DNA of 64,000 nucleotides from an uncultured Lachnospiraceae bacterium (GTDB lineage Bacteria; Bacillota; Clostridia; Lachnospirales; Lachnospiraceae): the NCBI GenBank assembly GCA_902788035.1, contig CADAIL010000007.1:128908-192907 (forward strand), read 5' to 3'. Shown here piece by piece: positions 59,949 through 64,000 of the stretch. Under the pieces are notes generated by a model that did not search any database, was not told where the DNA came from, and saw only the letters and a list, made by a program, of their open reading frames with translations. Position 1 is the stretch's first letter. Each line of letters begins with the position of its first letter. A program made the position numbers and the translations under genes.

Positions 59949-60069
59949 CTTAAATCAAAATTAATTCTTCTTAATTTCTTCATATTTTTAACTCTTTTCA
60001 ACTATTATTTTGTAAAATGATTTGCCTATTCTATCCAGTGCTATTACGGTAGTGCTAATTAGAGGCAAC

Positions 60070-60114
60070 AAAAAAAGCCGCATCAGGCGGTTGTACTGCG
60101 CTGATGCGACTGCT
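60070..60114 (-). terminator. Terminator of the P-loop/CYTH gene
   Basis: On the minus strand GTCGCATCAG pairs with CTGATGCGGC around a 14-base loop, followed by seven T. It shares the TCGCATCAGGCGG string with family B at 34.0 kb. Confidence 0.85.
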
Positions 60115-60164
60115 TTTCAACATTTGCTGCTGTTCTTTTACCCGTATGCGGGAAGGCAGCTTTT

Positions 60165-61253
60165 TTATTTTCTTGCGAGAACTGCATTTCTGTAACTCTC
60201 GACTCCTGTGAGTTCCCTTATGACTTTCACAAATTCCGGGAAGTGTATCGGCTTTTCAATTTCGCTGGTCTCCACCTCTACGATAGCCTGATCGTTCCAC
60301 AGAGAGTATAAGTCAAGCTCGAAATACTGCTTCTCAAACGTGAAGCAGTATCGCTTTTTACTGATCTTTCTCATCTCCGGATCCGCCTGCAGCTCAAGCA
60401 CCTGATATTCATCCGAAGTTAGCTGCTTCTCTGTCTCGATTATTTCTCCGGTCGAAGCCGTGATTCTTGTGTTGAGGAAGTATGTGAAATAGTTGCCCGT
60501 TCCTCTCTTGCGGATGCGGATTTCTTCTCCCGGGTTCGACAGAAGATACGTCCGGACAACTTCAACTTTATGGCACTCATTATCCGCTTCAAGAATATTG
60601 ATATCCGGATACTCGATGAGGAACTTGCGCTTTGTGCGATAAGGCAGGTGCACTCCGAGAAATTCTGATATCTCGGAAATCAGCCTGACCATCTTGCCCT
60701 CAAAATCCGTTGAATTGTCAATAACTCTGAAATGCGGATGGTCCTTCCAGCAGTGAATGATCGTGTCATCCAACGCAATAGCCTGCTCGACTGTTTCTGT
60801 CCTCGCGCTGTTGTTGGCTGTCGTATAGTACTCTTCCGCACCCTTGGCAGCCGTCATCAGATGAAAAACCGCACCATACTGGTTAGTCACTTCGTCAAGG
60901 GTAAGTCCCATGCGGCTTATGATCTCATTAAATTCTTTGTCGGTCATATAAGCCTTATTGTCAAACATGCCCCTGTCGCAGACAATCAGGATTTTCTCCT
61001 GCGGCATAGTCCTCGCGGCCTTCTTAAAAATCCTCTCCTTCTCCATCTGCAGGGCGCACTGACAGACCTGGTAGTCAAAATTGGTTCCGCAGGTCCACGG
61101 CGCTACTCCGCCGCTGATGAGTTCTGTCGCCGTTTCCGGCACGAAAAGCACTACATAGCCCCTCCTTGTAAAGGAGTTCTGGATCCAGCTCATGGCAGTT
61201 GTCTTGCCTGCGCAGGGACCGCCAGTTATAACGATTTTGGTAATCTGCTGCAT
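60165..61253 (-). CDS. P-loop NTPase fused to a CYTH domain (TTD14-like)
   Basis: 362 aa. MQQITKIVITGGPCAGKTTAMSWIQ holds a Walker A near residue 14, and ILIVCDRGMFDNKAYM a likely Walker B. The C-terminal part from about 215 (KRKFLIEYPDINILEADNECHKVEVVRTYLL, IRIRKRGTGNYFTYFLNTR, YCFTFEKQYFELDLYSLWNDQAIVEVE) has the alternating charged strands of CYTH triphosphate-binding tunnels. This domain order is that of the fly protein TTD14, which binds GTP and phospholipids. The bacterial role is unknown. GGGAGGG sets the ATG at 61253. Confidence 0.82.
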   Translation of the reverse strand: MQQITKIVITGGPCAGKTTAMSWIQNSFTRRGYVVLFVPETATELISGGVAPWTCGTNFDYQVCQCALQMEKERIFKKAARTMPQEKILIVCDRGMFDNKAYMTDKEFNEIISRMGLTLDEVTNQYGAVFHLMTAAKGAEEYYTTANNSARTETVEQAIALDDTIIHCWKDHPHFRVIDNSTDFEGKMVRLISEISEFLGVHLPYRTKRKFLIEYPDINILEADNECHKVEVVRTYLLSNPGEEIRIRKRGTGNYFTYFLNTRITASTGEIIETEKQLTSDEYQVLELQADPEMRKISKKRYCFTFEKQYFELDLYSLWNDQAIVEVETSEIEKPIHFPEFVKVIRELTGVESYRNAVLARK

Positions 61254-61574
61254 GATATCCCTCCCGGGTTCATTAATCTGGAACGGGATCATACCTACAA
61301 TCCCGCGTGGACAGGACATCGTCTCCCCGCTTCCTGTACCTTAATACTAAGATAACATTGAACATTATGCTTAACAAGACGCGCTTTCTTATGTCCTAAT
61401 TTATTTTTTATGAATACAAATTATTTTGTGTTATAATAGTATAGTCCTGCAGAAGAATGCTGCCTGCCGTTCAAAGTGATATTTCATTCTTTTGGACGCC
61501 AAGGCGTTCCTAAGTACAGTTCACATATGTGTTGTCATCCGTGCAGGAACTAAAATGTAACATGGAGGAAGACT

Positions 61575-62351
61575 ATGGTAATCAAAAGAGACTTTATATA
61601 TACGCCGAAGGGAAAGAACAGAATGCTCCACATCTGGCTCCCTGAAAACTACAATGAATCAGAAGACCGCTACCCCGTCATGTACTTCTTCGACGGCCAC
61701 AACCTCTTCTTCAATGAGGATGCCACCTTCGGGAAGAGCTGGGGACTTTTCGAGTTTCTCAGTGACTGGCCCAAAGACATCATCATTGTCGGCATCGAAT
61801 GCGGCCATGACGGTGACGAGCGCCTGGGAGAATACAGCCCCTACCGGACAAAGACCGGGTTTCTCAGCCGCTATGAGGCACTCGGTGACGTCACGATGCG
61901 GTGGATCATAGATGAAATCAAGCCGATGATCGACTCTGAATACCGCACACTGCCCGGCCGCGAATGTACAGCGATCGCAGGGTCCAGCATGGGAGGCCTC
62001 ATGTCCGCATACGCCGTGATCCGCTACAACGAGGTATTCTCAAAGGCTGCCTGCGTTTCAAGCTCCATCGTGTTCTGTCTGCGGCAGATGTTATCGGAAT
62101 TCGACCACAAGTCTTTGGATCCCGACACCAGGGTCTACCTCTCATGGGGAACCTGTGAAGCACGCGGAGTCACGAACCCCGATATAGAAGATGTCTCCAG
62201 TTACGCTTACAAGTGCAACAAAGCCATCGCCGACCGCATAGAAAAAGCAGGAGCGTCAGCCATGATGTACTGTCAGATCGGCGGTCATCACTGTGAGGCG
62301 GACTGGGAGAAGCAGATCCCGATTTTCATGGATTATCTGTGGATGCACTGA
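61575..62351 (+). CDS. Esterase-family alpha/beta hydrolase (EstD/Fes type)
   Basis: 258 aa. YTPKGKNRMLHIWLPENYNESEDRYPVMYFFDGHNLF, the nucleophile Ser in AIAGSSMGGLMSAYAVIRY near 138 and a His in GGHHCEADWEKQIPIFMDYL match the putative esterase (esterase D/ferric-enterobactin esterase) fold. There is no signal peptide, so it acts in the cytosol. The substrate, perhaps an ester of a sugar or siderophore, is unknown. GGAGGAA precedes the ATG. Confidence 0.88.
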   Translation: MVIKRDFIYTPKGKNRMLHIWLPENYNESEDRYPVMYFFDGHNLFFNEDATFGKSWGLFEFLSDWPKDIIIVGIECGHDGDERLGEYSPYRTKTGFLSRYEALGDVTMRWIIDEIKPMIDSEYRTLPGRECTAIAGSSMGGLMSAYAVIRYNEVFSKAACVSSSIVFCLRQMLSEFDHKSLDPDTRVYLSWGTCEARGVTNPDIEDVSSYAYKCNKAIADRIEKAGASAMMYCQIGGHHCEADWEKQIPIFMDYLWMH

Positions 62352-62451
62352 TATAAGCCGCGGCTCATCATTTTCTTAAGATGCGCCGTATGTACCAGTG
62401 TATGGCACTCTCACACCCGGTCCATCCGCAGATGCATACGGTGCAAACAAA

Positions 62452-63807
62452 TCACTTCTGCAGATAAGAGCGCCAAATCTGATCTGCTTCGTGTGCGATG
62501 CGCTCCTCATCGACGTTCAGCAGTTTTCCGTCTCGAACCACCACTTTTCCGTTTACGACGGTTATATCTACGCTCTCTCTGAAGCCGACGGTTGCCAGCA
62601 TGGAGCCAACGTCCATCTGAGTTCCGACGAGTGCAAGACGGTTCTGCCTGATCATAAAGAAATCCGCCGCCATACCGCAGGCAATTTGCCCGAGCTTATC
62701 GCGGCCAAGGATCTTTGCGCTGCCCCTGGTTGCCATCTTTAGTATGTCGTAACCGCTCGGAGCCTCGTTGCTGCTGCTCAGACGATGGAGCAGATAGGCG
62801 ACTCTCATCTCCTCGATAAGGCTCGATCCGTCGTTACTTGCAGAACCGTCGACCGCAAGTCCGACCGGCACTCCAAGTTTCAGCATCTCCGGTATCCTCG
62901 CAATACCGGAAGACAGCTTCATATTGGAGACCGGGCAGTGCGCGACACCGGTACCGGTCTCAGCGAGGAAGCGGAGCTCCTCATCGTTAAAATGAATGCC
63001 GTGCGCGTACCACACGTCCGGCCCGGTCCAACCGAGGCTTTCCATGTATTCAAGCGGTCTCATGTGGAAATGCTCTGTAGTGTACGCCTCCTCATCTTTA
63101 GTCTCAGCCAGATGCGTGTGAAGGCGAACGCCGAGGCTGCGGGCAAGTTTTGCGGATTCCCGGAGCAGGTCCGCGCTCACGCTGAACGGAGAGCAGGGGG
63201 CAAGGGCGACCTGATGCATCGAGTACTCATCCGGGTCATGGAATCTGCTGACAGTCCTCTCCGATGAACGGAGAATCTCATCGACAGTCTGTACTACACT
63301 GTCTGGCGGGAGTCCCCCGTCCTTCACGCTGAGGTCCATGCTGCCCCGGGTGGCGTGAAAGCGCATACCAAGCGTATCTGCTGCCGAAAACTGGGCGTCC
63401 ATGAGCCGGTCACCGGTTCCCTCCGGGAACACATAGTGATGGTCAAGGCATGTTGTGCAGCCCGTCTTAAGGAGCTCTCCCATACCAGTGAGCGAGCTGT
63501 AATAAACAACCTTCTCATCCAAATTCTTCCATATTTCATAAAGGTACTTGAGCCACGGAAACAATTCCATGTTCTGGACCTCAGGCAGATTTCGGCTGAA
63601 TGTCTGATACAGATGATGATGTGTATTGATGAGACCCGGGTACATGACCATGCCGGTACCGTCTATCACTTCATCGGCTGCTATTGCCTCATTTCCGATA
63701 TACTCAATAACTCCGTCACGGACGAACACATTTGCATTTTTGAGTATTCGGTCATCATCATCGCATGTGACCAGATATCCAACATTTTTGACCAGCAGGG
63801 TTGCCAT
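62452..63807 (-). CDS. Amidohydrolase, 8-oxoguanine deaminase-like
   Basis: 451 aa zinc enzyme. Metal ligands appear in PGLINTHHHLYQTF (about 63-76), HTHLAETKDEEAY, YAHGIHFNDEEL and AVDGSASNDGSSL, in the ATZ/TRZ and 8-oxoguanine deaminase subgroup of amidohydrolases. It deaminates a purine-like ring in the cytosol. Substrate choice between 8-oxoguanine and guanine analogues is not settled by sequence. The ATG at 63807 has GGAGGTGG at ideal spacing; an ATG six bases earlier is too close. Confidence 0.9.
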   Translation of the reverse strand: MATLLVKNVGYLVTCDDDDRILKNANVFVRDGVIEYIGNEAIAADEVIDGTGMVMYPGLINTHHHLYQTFSRNLPEVQNMELFPWLKYLYEIWKNLDEKVVYYSSLTGMGELLKTGCTTCLDHHYVFPEGTGDRLMDAQFSAADTLGMRFHATRGSMDLSVKDGGLPPDSVVQTVDEILRSSERTVSRFHDPDEYSMHQVALAPCSPFSVSADLLRESAKLARSLGVRLHTHLAETKDEEAYTTEHFHMRPLEYMESLGWTGPDVWYAHGIHFNDEELRFLAETGTGVAHCPVSNMKLSSGIARIPEMLKLGVPVGLAVDGSASNDGSSLIEEMRVAYLLHRLSSSNEAPSGYDILKMATRGSAKILGRDKLGQIACGMAADFFMIRQNRLALVGTQMDVGSMLATVGFRESVDITVVNGKVVVRDGKLLNVDEERIAHEADQIWRSYLQK

Positions 63808-63855
63808 ACACATCCACCTCCACCTAAAAGCGAATACTCCTTGTTAGAGTTTAAG

Positions 63856-63880
63856 GAGCTGTCACAGCATGTGACACCCC
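63856..63880. repeat. Short family B-like palindrome
   Basis: GGAGCTGTCACA-GCA-TGTGACACCCCC repeats the arm layout of family B in a shortened, altered form, in the leader of the amidohydrolase gene. Confidence 0.55.
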
Positions 63881-63909
63881 CATTTCTGTATCGTTTAATC
63901 CGTCAACTA

Positions 63910-64000
63910 CCACGCACCTAAAGGTACGTGGCTTGCGACTCCCCTGTAGTTCGTTGCAATAACTCCTACATTTTGTCGGTGTAACTTCCGTGGGGTCGCA
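63910..64000 (-). mobile_element. Possible end of an IS200/IS605-type element
   Basis: CCACGCACC-TAAA-GGTACGTGG (63910-63931) is a hairpin of the type found at the ends of IS200/IS605 elements. As RNA from the minus strand its single mismatch becomes a G-U pair. The preceding minus-strand sequence GGGGAGTCGCAAGCCACGTA and the AGTTGACG just past it fit such a terminus. No transposase or tnpB frame is visible, since the element would continue beyond the right edge. Confidence 0.4.

Overview
The window looks like a chromosomal segment from a mid-GC, Gram-positive anaerobe of the Clostridia, most likely Lachnospiraceae. Supporting signs are clear AGGAGG-type ribosome binding sites, lipoprotein signal peptides with a lipobox Cys, a single-chain long PurL, a phosphofructokinase with PPi-type substitutions, a clostripain-like protease, a FeoA-FeoA-FeoB-Cys-rich iron operon and an Est1E-like esterase. 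The family assignment is inference from gene content; no rRNA or tRNA gene was seen. Most genes are on the minus strand and nearly all have recognisable families.

Layout. 1-7.7 kb: purL (cut by the left edge), a 73-bp tandem repeat array, a Rad3/DinG-type Fe-S helicase with a nuclease-like N-terminus, and xpt on the plus strand. 8-12 kb: a NYN-LOTUS protein with a UDP-sugar pyrophosphorylase, then an RlmI-type methyltransferase. 12-15 kb: a candidate small RNA, an ECF sigma/anti-sigma pair and two small unknown proteins. 15-21 kb: a cobalamin-riboswitch operon containing an exported CbiK-like chelatase, a NEAT-like lipoprotein and a FecBCD-type ABC importer. 21.5-31 kb: an LTA-synthase-like sulfatase, an orphan sugar-binding lipoprotein, a thioesterase, YihY, PrsW and SbcCD. 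31-34.3 kb: an AEC transporter, a decayed HpcH/HpaI aldolase, an esterase, a toxin-antitoxin pair and PspC. 34.5-38.8 kb: an RlmD/TrmA-type methyltransferase, a large lipoprotein and ApbE. 39.4-45 kb: an AraC regulator convergent with an RpiB-type isomerase, and a clostripain/membrane-protein pair. 45-51 kb: Dus, ClC, phosphofructokinase and a TPR-DUF4037 protein. 51-60 kb: a ferric-iron type ABC operon (fbpABC-like) and the feo operon. 60-64 kb: a P-loop/CYTH protein, an esterase, an amidohydrolase, and a hairpin resembling the end of an IS200/IS605 element at the right edge.

Metal uptake is the dominant theme: a corrinoid or tetrapyrrole importer under B12 control, a ferric ABC importer and a ferrous Feo system, the last two with palindromic sites at their promoters.

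The most unusual content is non-coding. Family A has six full copies and one half copy (10.3, 15.0, 19.3, 21.1, 45.1, 49.1 and 56.5 kb). These are long imperfect hairpins of about 170-300 bp whose inner stems change by compensatory pairs from copy to copy, so the fold appears to be conserved more than the sequence. Family B is a set of terminator-like palindromes carrying GGCTGTCGCA-type arms at gene ends. There is also an eight-unit array of 73-bp repeats, and in-frame minisatellites inside three otherwise conserved nucleic-acid enzymes.
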